The position numbers were made by a program, and so were the translations under genes. A stretch of 64,000 nucleotides of DNA from Chaunax sp. Z400. Its lineage: Eukaryota > Chordata > Actinopteri > Lophiiformes > Chaunacidae. Positions within the stretch are counted from its first letter, which is position 1. Every line of letters begins with the position of its first letter. Where the stretch lies: the NCBI GenBank assembly GCA_037577475.1, contig CM075184.1, forward strand, positions 29,967,094-30,031,093. The letters run 5' to 3'. The notes below the pieces were generated by a model, which saw only the letters and a program-made list of their open reading frames with translations, ran no database searches and was not told the origin of the DNA. This document shows positions 34,401 to 49,554 of the stretch, piece by piece.

Positions 34401-37400
34401 TCAGACTTAATTTAACAACCTCCAGCAAGTCCCAACCATTTTGTTTGAAGCACCACCCAATCTGAGCACAGATGTGGATACACATAATTTAGTTAGCTGA
34501 ACACATAGAGGTAATGATGTACTTGCTGCTCCTTAATAAGGACAAAGCATATTCAAAAAAAAAAAAGAAAAGAGATAAAAGGAAACCTGACCCCGTTAAG
34601 CTTGAGGGATTTGAAAGAGAACACAATAGATTTTTCTTATATCAGATGGTATGATTTTCGTGCTTTAGATTTTAGGCCACATTTGCTACCATTACTATAT
34701 GCTACGATTGCTAGCATTCCGAAAAAAATCCCTCTTATTAAGAGTCCAAGTTTGAGACCATTGGGTTAAAGATAAGAATCAAATCTCTATTAAAACATTG
34801 ATGTTTATGAGGATGCTCATATTAAACAATATACATTTCACTACACCGTATTTGCATTCATGACTACCACATGAGGCCTGCTCTTTTATTGTCTATTTTG
34901 CTGATTTAACCTTATTATGTACAGGCTGATTTTGCTGGTACATTCTTTTACCATCATATGTTATCTTCCTGTAGTTGCCAAGATGGAAGCTCAAAGTTCA
35001 ACAGAATTTATTGCCCGCTATAGCAATAAACCAGGGTCAGTCATCAGCAAAGAAAAAGGAGGAGCTAACAAAGGCTGCATTTACATGTGAGACAGTGTTG
35101 CAGGGTACAGTCCAGTAGTGCTGATTTATAGCTACTGCGGTTTGCCTCCCATTCCCCTGTTTAATTGCTATAGTGTATAGCTAGCTATAAGCCACACCCA
35201 AAACAAGCTTGAAGTATCAGCTGGCGTACATGTAAGGGCCAAGACAGGGAGCTGAAGGAAAAAGGGGGAGTGTTTAGACACAGTTATGTCAGATTGTGCT
35301 GCAGGTATTAGTTATTTTTAACCATGATTGACAAGGCATGTGTTTTTATTCAGACTTGGCATGTGACTGACGATGGTCGATAATAATATCTGACTGGTAG
35401 CTGTGCTGATTGATAACTAGATGAGGTAGGCAGAGGGAGAAAAGCTAGGTGAAATCTAGGTAGTGGATTTTGCTTGTAGTTCGTGCATGTGTGACAATGA
35501 GAAAGTCGTGAGTGCCGATGTTTAGGACAACAAGTGAGATGATAGAGGAATCAGTCATTATGTTATGTTTCATTTTACTTCCCAGCTTTAGTCAGATGCA
35601 CTCGCTGGTAATGCAAACAGGAACTCAGGCCTTTAGCTGTTTGGTTAACTAAAGGATTGTTAATCCGATGGCCTCATTGATCATGCTCAGTTTTGATCAT
35701 TAAATAGAAGCTCAGTTTGACTTTTAGGCAGAACACTTTGGAGATCACAAAGCTTAACTGTACCTTGGCTAGTCGGTGCACGCTTACATCTTTTTCCTCT
35801 ACATTTCAGTTACAAAGACAGCCGATTAAACCATCAGCATTTAATCAAATGCAAAGATGTGTTAGTCTTGAAGGACAGCTTACAATTGATCTGCGTCAGC
35901 ATGGCCATTCAAAATTGTCGCTGATTACACTGTATTGTGTAACCCATTTTCATTCAGTGTAACCATAATTGGCGTACATGCAGAAAAGCCATCAGATAAA
36001 GATGCATGCAACACAGCCACTTAAGGAGCCTTACAATGTCTCTGTCAACCTTTTAAAGCTTTCATTACATCATGCATTCCAGACAGTTTGAAACTGACTC
36101 AGTGTGGTCAGACAAAAGACTGGCACAGCATCGCAGAGAATTTTAGATGGGTTGTGACATTTTATACTGTGTTTATTTTCTAATCTTATTGTAGATTAGT
36201 TTCTCAAAACAGCCAAATCCATTCAGTTTGTGTTTTTAATGCTACTGCGTTGCATTTTAGTTTCCTCTTTCAATCCTAGTAAAATGCAAAGGATGAATTT
36301 GAGGTCATAACATGTTGTTGAAGTTATGAAGTACTTTAAGTGTATTGTTTTACACATTCACATTTGTAGATACTTTCCCTCAAAGTGGTATAAATTAAGA
36401 GCAGGTCTTGTATGCATGTATGAAAGTAAAGAAACCCCTCTACAAGCCCACCCCTAATACCATGATCACTATTAATCTAAGATCACAAGGAGTCTGGACT
36501 AGTCGACAGAAAGCAGGCCTGGTTGCTGCTCACAGAACAGCTTTATGACAAATTTTGACAAATATAAATGCTTGAAAGGGAACAAATCAGAATGTGACCC
36601 TGTAGTTTATCTTGCCTTGTTGTGACGTAATCATCAATGATTATATACACATATGTGATGGTTTACAGTTGTAGTGCCTCCTTCATAACTTCTTTTTTGT
36701 TGTGAGAAGTTGTTCAGATGGTTGTTCAATTGTGGCAAATGATGTATGGCTCTTTATGTGTATGTGAAGAGGCGTGTGGGAGTGTGTGAATATTTTATTT
36801 TAGATGTAATGCTGGCACAATGCTGAACAGACAATGTGGAGGAGAGTTTTTTTTTTAATGAACTCTCCTCGATGATGAAATAAAGTTGACTCTTGATGAC
36901 AATGTTGATCTGGAAAACTATACTAACCGGAGTGCAATGTCCACTATGATCGTTTTTGTTTAGCAACAAAAGTCACAAACCAACTTGTATTGTGTTCTCG
37001 TTTTCCCTGAGGCAGGCATGTTTAGGCCTAGAATCATGAGCCCAGAGCATGATCAGTCACAGGATCATGGCACTATAATGTAAACATGAGATCTAAAACA
37101 CAAATACAACACTATTGGCCTGAGCACCAGTTGACGTGGTCCTACTCTCTCTTTTCCAACACTTGGTTTTGGATGTATTTACGCTGCTAAAGAAAAAGTT
37201 GAGTAAAACAAAGAAAGCAAAACTACATTTTTTTTTACCTCATTAAAATGTATTGTCACATTTTAAATAAATCACAGCAGAAAAAAAGTCATAAAAAGAA
37301 TCTGAAAATTCTTGCAGGTCAAATTGAGCTCACTAGATACACACGCTGTACATTAATATGGCATCTTATTCTTGTATTGACTGCATGTGGACACAAGACA

Positions 37401-40240
37401 GACAGGAGGAAGCTTTGTAGCCCAGCAGAATAAACAGTGAATTTGTAATATAACGCTGACTAAGTCGGGACTGTCTGGTCTAAAGAGATCATCTTTGGTT
37501 GGGAATTTCTAGCAGTTTCACAAACATAATGTCCAAAATGATTTGAGCCAATGTACTTTGCATTGCACCTCCATGATTTTAGGTCCTCTCATCATTAACG
37601 TCAGCATCAACGTTTGGGAGTTGAGATAAAGCCGGCAAAGTCAGAGATGGATTGCTGTCAGTGCACATATCCACTCATTTGGAGATGGCGTCTACCTGGC
37701 TGTTTTGGTGTGATCTGGTGTTTGCTCACCTGCATAGATGTTGTTGGAAGGTCTGTCTGCATAGCTACAGTTAGCGATAGTTGTTAAGTTGCTAATATGG
37801 TGCGATACAGACTTCATACATGATGACAAGAGGCTCCAGGGAATGATTTATACAGGAGAGTCCTGTTCATATGCATGCACCACTCAGGATCTCCCCATAA
37901 AATATTAATGCATCTTGGCTGCAGAGGTACTAACCTTCCGCTAAAGTCATTACTTGAGCCTCTGCTGTGTTGAGGATGTGGGTGGACCTGTGTTCACAAA
38001 GCTTGAGGTTGTGTGTGCATTGGGTGTCAAGGGTATACAAGCTCTTCCATTGGATCTGAAACCTTCTTTAAACAATGCATAGTGCCTGAGACAAGACTAT
38101 TATCCTAATTGTCTGTGCACTAAAGGGTCTGTTTCTCTCGACACCAATGTTCTGTCATTAAAGCCTGGTTTTCTACGAGAATCATCAGTTCATTTAATGG
38201 CTAATGAGTGCTTCCTGCTTTACTTTGCTAGTTTACTCTGCAGGCTTAGTTAGGGGGTCACGTGGTCACATGGAAAATCTTTCAGACTGATGAGAGACAT
38301 GAAGGAAAGCAGCTGATTAAAATATCAGTGGGCCAGTCGCCTTGACAGGTGGATTATCATCATGACACATATTCATATAGACATACGCATTACATGGGAA
38401 GAAATTAGACAGAGGTCTCAGAGCTTGGATATATTACTTAGATCAGGGAGAGCACAGCTATTGCAGACCAGTGTAATACCGGGGAGAGAGCATTTGCATT
38501 CAAACGGCACTGGAAAGACGCAAGGCCACAGGCTAACAGGTCTGCTGTGCACTTTGGCAGCTAGTTTAGAAAAGCACCCATCGCTTATCAAAAGCCCTCT
38601 CCTTCCCCTTCAAGACTAAGCTCAACACTCCATTGGCAAAACTTTAAAGCGGTGATTGTTAACTTGTGGCCTGTGGGTCATTTCCGGCATGCCAAAGCTT
38701 CCCTTCTGATCTGCAGAATATTAATGAATTCAAAAGCCGTGTGGATCTAACATTACTAACCAGTGGAAGAGGCCAAGTCCGTCCTGACCGTGAATTAGCT
38801 TGCCCAACCCTGGAAATGAGCCAAATAGTCTGTAACTCATAGTTCACTCGTTCTGCAGAATCTGATTATTTTCCAACTCCATCCTCTTTACTCCGTGGCT
38901 CCATCAAACAGCCTGGTTTCTCAGGCTGGTCATCCCCTAGAGCTGACAGCAGCACACTGGTTGGACCACAGGAGGTAACTCCGGAGTTGTTGGAGAATCA
39001 CTTAGCTTGTCTATTAGATACATTAGGCAGCACTTGGGTTTATTTTCATCGGCCAACTGTTGTAATGAGTCTTAAACTAGTGTTTTTGTTTGCTTCCTGA
39101 GACCCTGAAGTGCTTTTTTATTATATGTTTGTTATATGAGAAATCGTTCATTGGTTCCTTTTTCTTTCTTTTTCTTTAGCACCGACTGCCTCCTTTGTGG
39201 AGGTCCGAAAGCATTTTGTAGTTATAATGTTGTATTTCCCATGTTTTCTAGGAGTTTGTTCATTCTGAGATAGGATAATAAAAATAACATTTACTCTATA
39301 AGGAATTGAAAATAGTAAACAAGGTCCTGCCCCCCATACTCTGCGTTAAAAATTGTGGTCCTTGCACAAATCTAGTTGATGACCCCCTAACTCAAAGATG
39401 TCTCCATACCACAGATGAACAGTAGGAGATCTGGTCTCTAATCCATTAAATTAAAGTGCATCCTTTATTAATAGGAGAAGCGTGTTCAAAAGGTTTTGCT
39501 GGACGATTCTCGAAGAGAGCTGTTCATCTGACAAATTCTGCAAAAACCAACCGGAATGTATTTGTATTTCCTGACCCAATATAGAGTTCCCATTTAATTT
39601 TTAACAAAAGAAACAAAGGCACTGATAAGTTTATGTTTGACCTGAAACTTGCCCTATAGGTACAAGATGTATCAAAATATTTACCAAGACAATCTGCCCT
39701 TGAGATGACTCTCTGCAGACTGGAGTTTGCTTTTCTAGGCAGCCTTCCTCCTGAAAAATAACCTCATATAATCATCTGATGAAAGCACCGAGCTGCTCAT
39801 TCCTTTCTTGTTTCACCCTCCCCCCTCCTCCTTTACATTTTTTTTTCCTAATATAAATTTGGTTCTTCCAGCATGCTCGAAGCCGTGCATCCAATGTTTC
39901 GTGTTAGCAGGCATGCTCTGATACGAGTACAAAGCAGCAGGGTAGCAGGAAAATATCAAACAAAATGGTGCTTGTGAGATCAATTACATGATAGAAAATG
40001 GAGGTTTAAGTCTAGTGTATATGCAGCAGCATATAGCTGTTCATATTTCAGTGCTTGCCTGCAAGCAGTCTAATCTCTTTCCCCTCTTTCATTAAGAGCT
40101 AACGCTATTTTTAATTGAGTATTTTCTTATAGTTAATCCCTTGCAGGCTTCCTGTGTGTGCATGTTCACGTGTTCGATATATAACATGTTTGTGGGTCAG
40201 TGTTGCATGTCTTTGTGTTTTCCTGCAGATGCACACATCC

Positions 40241-40275
<35 letters not shown>

Positions 40276-43200
40276 TGTGTGCTGAATAAAGCAGAAATCC
40301 CCTGTGTGGCCATATGCACTGTGCTGATACAGTGTTTGTCTTTGAGAGTAGGTTCGATGATGCCGTAACGACTGTTTCCAGTTGTGTGCTGTGTGGCACT
40401 GAGATTATAGCCTTCCATTCATAAGAAGGGGGATTTCCTGACAAGAACCAGCACTACTGTCTCAATAAGCCCCTCAGGATGAGAAACATGAACACACACA
40501 CACACATACACACACCGCATTTCTCAATATGACTCAGTTACACACAATCAGAATTTCTGAGAGTGATGAAGGTCTCTGAGATTCACCACACTTTGGCCTA
40601 CAAAGCACTCCCATATCTTCTATTATGATTGTGTTAAACTCTCACACACACACACAGACACACACACACACACACACCCCTCATGGCATCATGCCAAGTA
40701 GGGCAGGACAACACTGGGGGACAAGGGATGGAGGTTATTTGGCCCAATAGGAGGATGGGAACCAAGTGAGCCAGCTTCAAACCGCAACTAGGCTATCACT
40801 CTCAGGGAAAAAGCTAGTGGTAGCCTATCATCGAGGATCACTCTGTAATGTCAGATCAGGGCCAGCTGCAGTCTTACTAGAGATGCAATATTATGTCTGG
40901 AGGATGGCCTCTTTAAATCTTAGTGGGGAGGCAGATAAATTACTTTCCTCTCCATCAGTAATAGACATCATTGCAGCCAGAACCATTCAGGTGGAAATTC
41001 ATCTAAATGTACAGATATGAAACAAGGCGGTGTAGAAGTGAGATTGGAGTAAGAAGATATAGGCTTCTCATGTGAGGAGTGAGAGCTGAAATATGACATT
41101 CAATGTGGTGTCTGTTACATTTGAATTTGACACTAGCTATTCAGTTTCTGCATAATTCCATTTATAGGATGTAGAATATTAAATATATATATATATTAAA
41201 TATATGTTTTATTTGTGGTATCGAAATAGTTCATCAAATGCACCCCAGCTTCCCACTCACACCCAAGTACTGTCAACACTCTAATCTCCTTGTGTCATTT
41301 ACTGTTTTAATTATAGAGAAGTAAGCATTTCACTGCTTTCTAAAGCCATTATTGGAAATGACAGTTATGGACGTACCCGAATGTTAAGATGATCATTTGA
41401 CATCTCAGGAGTAATTCCTCAAGATGTGGGTTTTTATTTTAGGTCCAAGGTTTGACATCTGTGAATAGGAGTCAACAAGAAGTCTCAACTATAGCAAATG
41501 TCTGATAATACAGCAGTTGAATTGTTATTACCGTTTGAATTTAGGGCTGTTCTTCTTAAATAAAATAGTTATAATCTTCTCCAATGAGAGGTGGAGGTTA
41601 TGTGTGTTGAGCAGTTTGGTGTAAGTATATAAATATTTCATGCCCTGAATATGTTGTAGTTAGTTCAGGATGAAGTAAGACAACAGTTTTTTAGTCTTAA
41701 CTGCTTGGTTTAAGACAGGATGGCCTTAAACTATGAGCATAGGATTATTAGATTTATTTGTAATGCAGACTTGTTGAAATGAACCTCAAACACGTTTGAT
41801 TTCATTTTCAAATTGTCATTCTGAATTGTAGGACACACCTCTGTGGTCATTTGTTAATTATTGTCTTGTAATGCTTTACTTTATTGGGGTGTTAGCCACC
41901 TTCAAATACTGTGAGCCTGTGGGGTATGACTGCTTTCTTTTTATCAGGGATGTTACCTCCCTGTCATTAGAGTTAATATATTTCAGTTTATGTGGAGGCT
42001 ATTCAGTCAAAGGGAGTGTGTGTGTGTCAGCAGTGGTGTTAAACCCTTGGGTGGTCCTATAAATTAGCCGCAGCAGGGCTGCAACCATCACTAAGATGTA
42101 GCTTAAACTTTGTGTGTTTTATATGTGTGTGTGTGTGTGTGTGTGTGCGTGTGCTGTCGATTCCATATAGTATACGGCAGTGCCAATATTACCAGCAATG
42201 CTTTCTGTCTGCACTGTCTCAACTGATGGTTTCACAGCCCTCAAGTATCCTGTTTCACAGCTCAAGTTTTCAGGTACAGGGAAGAGAGAGATGCTTCAGC
42301 CCTGTTACATGCTTTTAGCTGCTAAGCTGCTACCTGGTAATGTGACACTGTTACTCTGCAGGGCCCGTATTAAAGCCAGCTCCTATTTGGTAGAGGAAGA
42401 ACATTGTGTTTTGTCCCATTCAGCCGCTTCATAATGTTTGCTTTTTTCTATTCCTCAGCTGGTTATTTCTTTTCAATGTGTCACTCTGACTTTGCACATT
42501 TTTCTCAGCCATTCATACCATCAGTACTGGTGGGGGGGGGGGTTTCACAGGAACTGATGTCACCATGAACATTACCACCCACATTGCCAAATACACTCCC
42601 AAGGGCATGTTGCATGGCAACCATAAAATGTCATTGTCAAGAGGATTTATGAAATGTAATATCATCCAGCAGGGGCAGGGAAGCCAGAAAGAAGGGACAC
42701 GTCTTTGGTGCGGCGCTGCTTTCAGATCGTACAATAGCTGTGTGTGCTTTGATAAAGATTATCATTCAGTCTTTATCACAATGCTTTATGGTTTTTGAAT
42801 TATACTGTATGTCGAACCCCCTGTTGATCAGGTGTTGCTGCTGATATGGTGATTGGTCAGGTTCGGTTAACAGAGTTTTCAATAAGTGCAGCTGCAACCT
42901 GATGGCTGGACATTAAAACACTTCCTCCTGTTTTTCAAGTCACTTTTTTAGATCTTTGTCCTTTTTAACTATATATTCTAATCAGATGAAGATATCTGAG
43001 TCAGTGGATATCAGAGACCCAAGCTGACCTTACATTAGCAGCAGCTTGGATCGCAACACCCGGATGTTCATCCAGACATCCTGTGTCTGATGAAGAGTTG
43101 GAGAAACACTGATTTTTTTTGTTCAGTTTTTTTTGGGGGGTTTTCCAGTTGAAAAGATCCGGTCTGTTTGGAGAAGGAGGGGATCTTTGTGGATAATTTG

Positions 43201-46200
43201 CCTCCTGGTAGAAACGGCATGAACAAAGACTCCTACCCTTGAAACAATATACATTCAAGTCAGCCAAGACAACTCCCATAATCACGTTACTGTCATCAAA
43301 GTACTTCCTTGGTTAGAAATGCTATATTTCATTCAAATATAATATTTTTTTAAAAAGCACCCATTCTGGTTATGACATGTTGCTCTACTCAGGGAGGTCT
43401 ACTCTTCTTCTTCTTCTTCTTCTTCTTCTTCTTCTTCTTCTTCTTCTTCTTCTTCTTCATCTTTGTCTTAGTCTCTGTCAGAGTGTGCAGATGGCATTGG
43501 TAAGTCAATAAAAGAAATTAGACTTTGTATTATTCGGTCTATACATCAGCCATGATTTCATTACCGTCCAATAATATAAATATCCCATTACCTGTCCAAT
43601 AATTTGTCGGTCTGATGTTTAATGTGCATTCCTATGTACTCAGATTTCAGCTGATGTGCCTGCCTATGATCGAGGTAAATGCTACACCTAAGACAACTAA
43701 TACAAACTAAATGTGGAAGCTTATAGACACACAAGCACTACATCTAAACCATGGACTGATTCATATTTGTTGACCTGTTGAACAAACTAACCTGCTGTCT
43801 GAACAGGTCGGCTTGCCGGTCCTCACCTGACTTACCTGTTGTTCTGCAGGCTGATCCAGAGTCTGTTGAGCCGTCTTGGTATCGAAAGAACTGATTTGCC
43901 GTCAGACGGAATGATTGTTGGCTTAACAGGAGAGGATATTGGCTTGCATGAGAATCTTTGTTCACACGCCATTTGAGTCCCTAACGTAATGTCGTATGAA
44001 TACAACCGCCAGGGACATCCATCTCACAAGAGACAAACCTGCTCATGCTACAGTCTGTGAGTGAGCCTGTGATTATGTGTGTGGCGTACAGAACATGTTT
44101 GCCTTTGTGGGAAGCCTGTGCGGATTTGTAATGTGTATGCAAGCATGTTAGAGAGTGAGAAAGGGAGGATGCCGTCTTGTGTCTGAACGATAGCGGCGTT
44201 TTTTATTTTATTTTTCCTATTAACATCACACCAAGCCAGAGATTTTGCACCTGTGGATTCCAAGTGATAATACATGTAGAGAGGCACAAGATAGGAAATG
44301 GCTGAATATGTGGTGTGAGACTATATGGGGACAGGTCACAGAAATAATATGTGTTGTGTGTGGAAAAAGAGAGGAAAGAGTTCGAGGGAGGATGAAGTGC
44401 TGGTGAAAAGTAGAAGCTTGCACGTATTCATTGTGCAATCTGCTGCTATCTGAGCTCCTGATATGATCACATCCCAGCAGTCGGTCTTGGTAAATCAGGC
44501 CACGGTGACAAACTGGCAAATGCAGCTCGAAGGTAAAAAATATTTGCTAATTTATGATGAAATAATGTTGGTTTGAAACCACAGACAAGGTTGGAGCTTT
44601 GGCAAATTAATGAATTCCTTTATCCATACAGTAGATTTCCATTGTGAGCATGTTAATAAGAGTAAACATTTACTAATCACACTTCAGTGGGTCCCCAAGC
44701 TGCTGTTGTGTTCAGAGATTCTTATAGAATAGCAGCTACTGCTGCAACAGCTTTGCATTTATTGTTTACGGACTGCGATGCACAAATCAATGACGTCTTG
44801 TTTCGCTCCATCTTGCATGCTGATGCAAACATGCGTGAAAGCTAGGAAATGGTTCTGGATGTCCATTTTCTTTCCTGCAAGACATATCCAATCTCAATAA
44901 CTCGTTTGTCTGCCGTGCTCATCCTTTTCTTCACCCATGCAGTTCCTTTTCCCATTCACTGACACGGCAGGTAAACTGTCTGAATTTAGATTGCGTGTAA
45001 AATTAACCGAATACTTCCTGGGTTTACTTTTAAATAAGTGCCAGTTCCTCATTGCTTGAACGTTCCTACTGAGCTGCGAAAGAGTTTCAAGTTTGCAGGG
45101 AAAGAGCATGCTAACATTCAAAAGATTTGTTGTCCTTTTCATGTGCATCAAAAGGCTCATTAAAAGCTGTACTTGGGTTTTAATGGCGTCAGAAACATCT
45201 CTAATTAATCTCAATGTAAGTGATGAAGTCCACAGTCCTCAGAAACACATTCTAAAGCTCGCCTGAAACTAAGATGAAGCCTCAGTCTGACTTGGAGTCA
45301 GTTTAGTACAAAATATCCTCTCTGTGCTTCCATACCTGTTCTATACATACATAATTGCTGGAGAGAGAAAAAAAAAGAGGATGCTGTAAATATTACCATA
45401 TGCACTTGGAGCAGGTTTTCATTCCTCAGGCCTTCGTCTCATCATGGTTTGTATTTCCATCACACAGGAAAATTGTCATCAAAATTGGGAAGAAGAAAAA
45501 GAGAAAGCCGGAGTCTTCGGAGGAGGAGACGGATGATGACCCGCCCCCTCGACACTCTTCTAAAGACATGGACTCAGTAAGACCTGGCATATACACACAG
45601 TCACAAATGAACACAAACAGTCTCACATACCTACAGTACAAGTCACTGGGGCTGTCATACTTGGGAATACATTTCATTTCACTTATCAAATGAAAATATT
45701 TATCTTAAGCTGAGATACAACACCTGGGATTTTTAGGATGGTATTTGCCATTTGATTTGTGCTTTTCGTGCACTCCCTGCTTTATTCAGAGGCATTGCTG
45801 TTATTACCTGTGGTGCCTCACCTCCATCAGAAGAAAGCAAGTGGATGTTTTGTGTTGCTATTCTGGTGCAGTGCTCTGAGTGAAGTGGGTGTCCTTGGCC
45901 TGACTGTTCACGCTGCTGCTAGAGAAAAAGCTCCACCGCTTCAGTTGGACTCTGGTTCACGTGGCGGTCATGCAGGGGGTGGTTATCTCAAGTACACATT
46001 CTTATCTGTGTTGATGACGAAGACAACATCAACGCAGCACACACAACACAACAAAAGCATCTTCATGTGCATCTACATGTGTGCATGCACACATGTAGAT
46101 GCAATGGTTTTTCACTTGAAAGGAAAGGCTTCCAGCAGCCAGTAAAATCAATACACTGCAGGTGTTTCCAGTTCTTTTGACAGCGTAATTAAATGATCAC

Positions 46201-49200
46201 ATTGTCTTTTCACATCCAGAGAAATGTTCGCATCCTGCGGAACATGAATGATATTATATTATGGCTATTGTCTTTGAGATCTATATGATTTGATCAATAA
46301 TGGCAATTGAGGTTGGTCACATGTGTCTTTTATTTAAACAAAAGCCTGTGTTCTGAGCTCCTTTTAGCTAAATGACAGATTACTGCTATTCTTAGAGTGA
46401 CATGTCTGAACGACTGGGGATGACGAGTAGCTCTGTCTCCTCCTTCGCCTCACCATTCCTCCCTTTAATTTCCTATCCGGACTATTGCCTATGATATGAT
46501 TATGCTCATTAAATGGCGCCTCTGGCCTTAATTAAAACAGTCTGTTGATGACTCATTTAAGATGATCCTGTGGAAGAAGTCAGGGGAGCATGGCCAACAG
46601 CTAGAACAGAAGAATGGTCACCTCAGGGGTTTAAGCTCTGTCGTCATAGCATGTGGCAGGTTTGACTTTCCAGCCCGTGGTCAGCTTTGGCTTTGCGTAT
46701 ATCTCCACGGGGATATTGTACTACACACCTAATTAACTTTGGATCAGTGGCATTTATTCCTAATTAACTACATATTATCTTTAGGAGGGGCTCGTGTATT
46801 GATGCAGGATACAACAGCCCACGCATGTGATTATTAGAAAGGCTTGACAGGAAGGACTAGAAAGAAGCTGGATTTTAAAGCACTCTTGTTTTGTGTGTGT
46901 GTGGGGGGGGTTTTCTGACTAAAAGAATTTTCTCTGAAATTTTCCTTGGGTTGTTGAAATCTAGGTCATTCACGGGTCATGTTTTTCATGGCTTTCAAGT
47001 GGATCGAGAACCCATGTCGCCCTTTTCAGTATGGCTTAGAGTGAAGCGTCAATGCTTATGTCATTTATGCTTTTTATTGGAGAATATTTTCAAATGTAGA
47101 AAAGATATTACCATACTGTCGTTTTCTAAGCACATAAATAGCTGATGTTGAATGTTATGTTATAATTCTAAGTGGGACTGTCTGAGATTTATAAAAACTT
47201 ACATTAGTAGAGAGTTAGATCAGTACTAATAACCACAATTTGTGGGTATTTTTGCTGTTATTTTGATTTAAATAGACTGAAAATGAGAAAGAAGAAGTTA
47301 TAGCAAATAAGAGCATTTTTTCCCAGTGTGCATGACTTATTGCTTCACTTGATCTTCCCCCACCACTCTGTCCCTCTCCCTTCTTCCCCACCTGTACTTT
47401 GGTTTGGCTCCAGACTTTTTAAGAAACATGTTAAAGTATTTTGTTGACTTTCCTTTGCTTTGCACTTCTTGTGCGGCACCATTGTCATGTTAGTTAACGT
47501 AATTGATTCTAAGCCCAATAAACCTGTAGCATTGTGGCGAATCACTTTTCAGAACAGCGCAGCACAGAGGCTCCCAAATGAAAACGATTATTTTTGAAGA
47601 AATGAATATTTGACGATATTTTTCACACAAAACAAATATTTCTTGGCCTGTTGTTGGCCTGGCGGGGGTCTCGTTGGTACGATGGTAGGGGAAACACTAC
47701 TACCACCGACTGTCTATCATCTAGTAAGTTTCTTTGTGTTGCAATTAAAGGAAACCAACCATGTATTTTAAACTAAAGCTTTTTTTCTCAGTCGAGACAT
47801 TAATGAATGAAATAGCCCAGATCATTTGAATATTTTTCTAAATATGTATCTTCCACTTTCTTTTGCTTTTCTAGAAGAGGCGATCTAATCGCCAGGTGAA
47901 GAGAAAGAAATACGCTGAAGAGCTGGAGGCCAGGCTGTCAGATGATGAAGTCAAGGTTATTGTCAAAGCCAAGAAAACCAACCCTGGAGCATCCAGGGCG
48001 TCTGCTCTTCAACTCTTTGTAGTAAGTTGTTCTGCCTACAACTCCAGAGAGCAGGGAAGAGCCGTTTGTGGAAGAAAAGCAGCGCTACGTGCTTCATTTC
48101 ACCTCCACATTGTGACTTACAAACCAGGACCCCTACAGTATGCCTGTACAGAAAGACAAAATACATATTCAGTGGCCATATTTAATCATTTAAATGCAAT
48201 AGCAGAGAAATTAAGAGGGGACTATTATGAGGGCAGCTCTGCTTAATAACAGGTTTGTTGTTTAAATCAGTCGTTTTTCAGTTTCTCTGCACAGGTGGAG
48301 GCAGTAGCAGAGTAGCAAACTCCAACACCCTCAAGCCACTTTTATTTATGTAATACTACATTTGCCAGAGGGCTTTAGAATCCATGCAACAGCCTCTAAC
48401 CTCAGGTCCTCTCTTATGATAAGGAAAAAAATCTGAAACCCCATAACTGTGTGTGGACTGTGCAGTTTTGACTTTTCTTCTTAATTATGAGTGTGGAGTG
48501 TGGTTTTTATATTATTATGAAGGGTCCTGATGCTTATGCAAATTTCTGTCGAGAGACGATGGAGTAACAGTTGACAATAAATGTCCACTTTATTCTAAGG
48601 AGAATCCCAGTGAAGAGGATGCAGCAGTTGTTGACAAAATCATGTCCTCTCGAATCGTCAAGAAGGAGGTAATGATTTCTTTATTTATTGTACGTAGTGT
48701 CACAATAGTGAGATCGGAATTATTTAGATGTTGTCAACACATTATTCTACTTTAAATATAAAACATTGCTTTGTGATACAGCATAAGACAACCATTGTAC
48801 CACGTTTTTAGAAGTTTAACTTGAAGTTAATCTTGTTCTGTTCTTTGAAACCTCTCTGCAGGTCTCTCCAGGAGTGGCCATCGAAGTGGAGGAGTTTTTT
48901 GTGAAATACAAAAACTAGTAAGTTTGTTCTTTAATTCTGGCCTCTTTGTGCTTCAACTAAGCAACTGGTTTTTTATTAAATCAAATCATAACAGAAATAT
49001 TGCAGATAATATTGTGTGTTAATGTATTCGTGTGCATCACGCACGCAATCATTCCACTTTAAGTGTGTGATCTTATGCCATTCCAGATATTATGGTTACA
49101 CTTCTTAGATTCTAACATGTAATTCAACACAAAAAATAAAAATAGTAAACAGATGTCCTGGAAGCTTTGCTAAAGCATGCTGAATTTAAAGTATGTGATT

Positions 49201-49467
49201 ACACAAGCATCTCTGCTAAGAGATGGCGCTCAGTATTGCACTAATTTTCCATCAGTGATTGAATGTCTCTTCTATGAACTTCTATGAAAATTTCAGAGAA
49301 TTAATCTCTTTTCACTCGATAGGCTTCGCTTGTCATTTTTAAACCACATATGACTGAAGAGATCAGATACTTTCTGAATCTATTATTCCAATAAAACATT
49401 TTGTGATCGCATGTGCAATCTGTGATCACACCTGGTGGCCACAGATGCTCTTTTAACAAACCTTAAA

Positions 49468-49554
<87 letters not shown>

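Larger units (their letters stand above)
33726..45467 (+). other. chd9: chd9 intron 3 (11.7 kb)
   Basis: Mostly single-copy A/T-rich sequence. Contains (GT)n/(CA)n tracts at 40242, 40491, 40643 and 42124, a (TTC)18 at 43405, a small hairpin at 36839-36870 and an AT-only stretch near 41178-41206. No exon-like frame with similarity to known proteins and no clear mobile element were seen. Confidence 0.55.

Noticed and set aside
48022..48246. Extension of exon 5 to a stop at 48244
   Set aside because: The donor GTAAGT at 48022 joins LFV to ENPSEED, the conserved sequence; the extension has no similarity.
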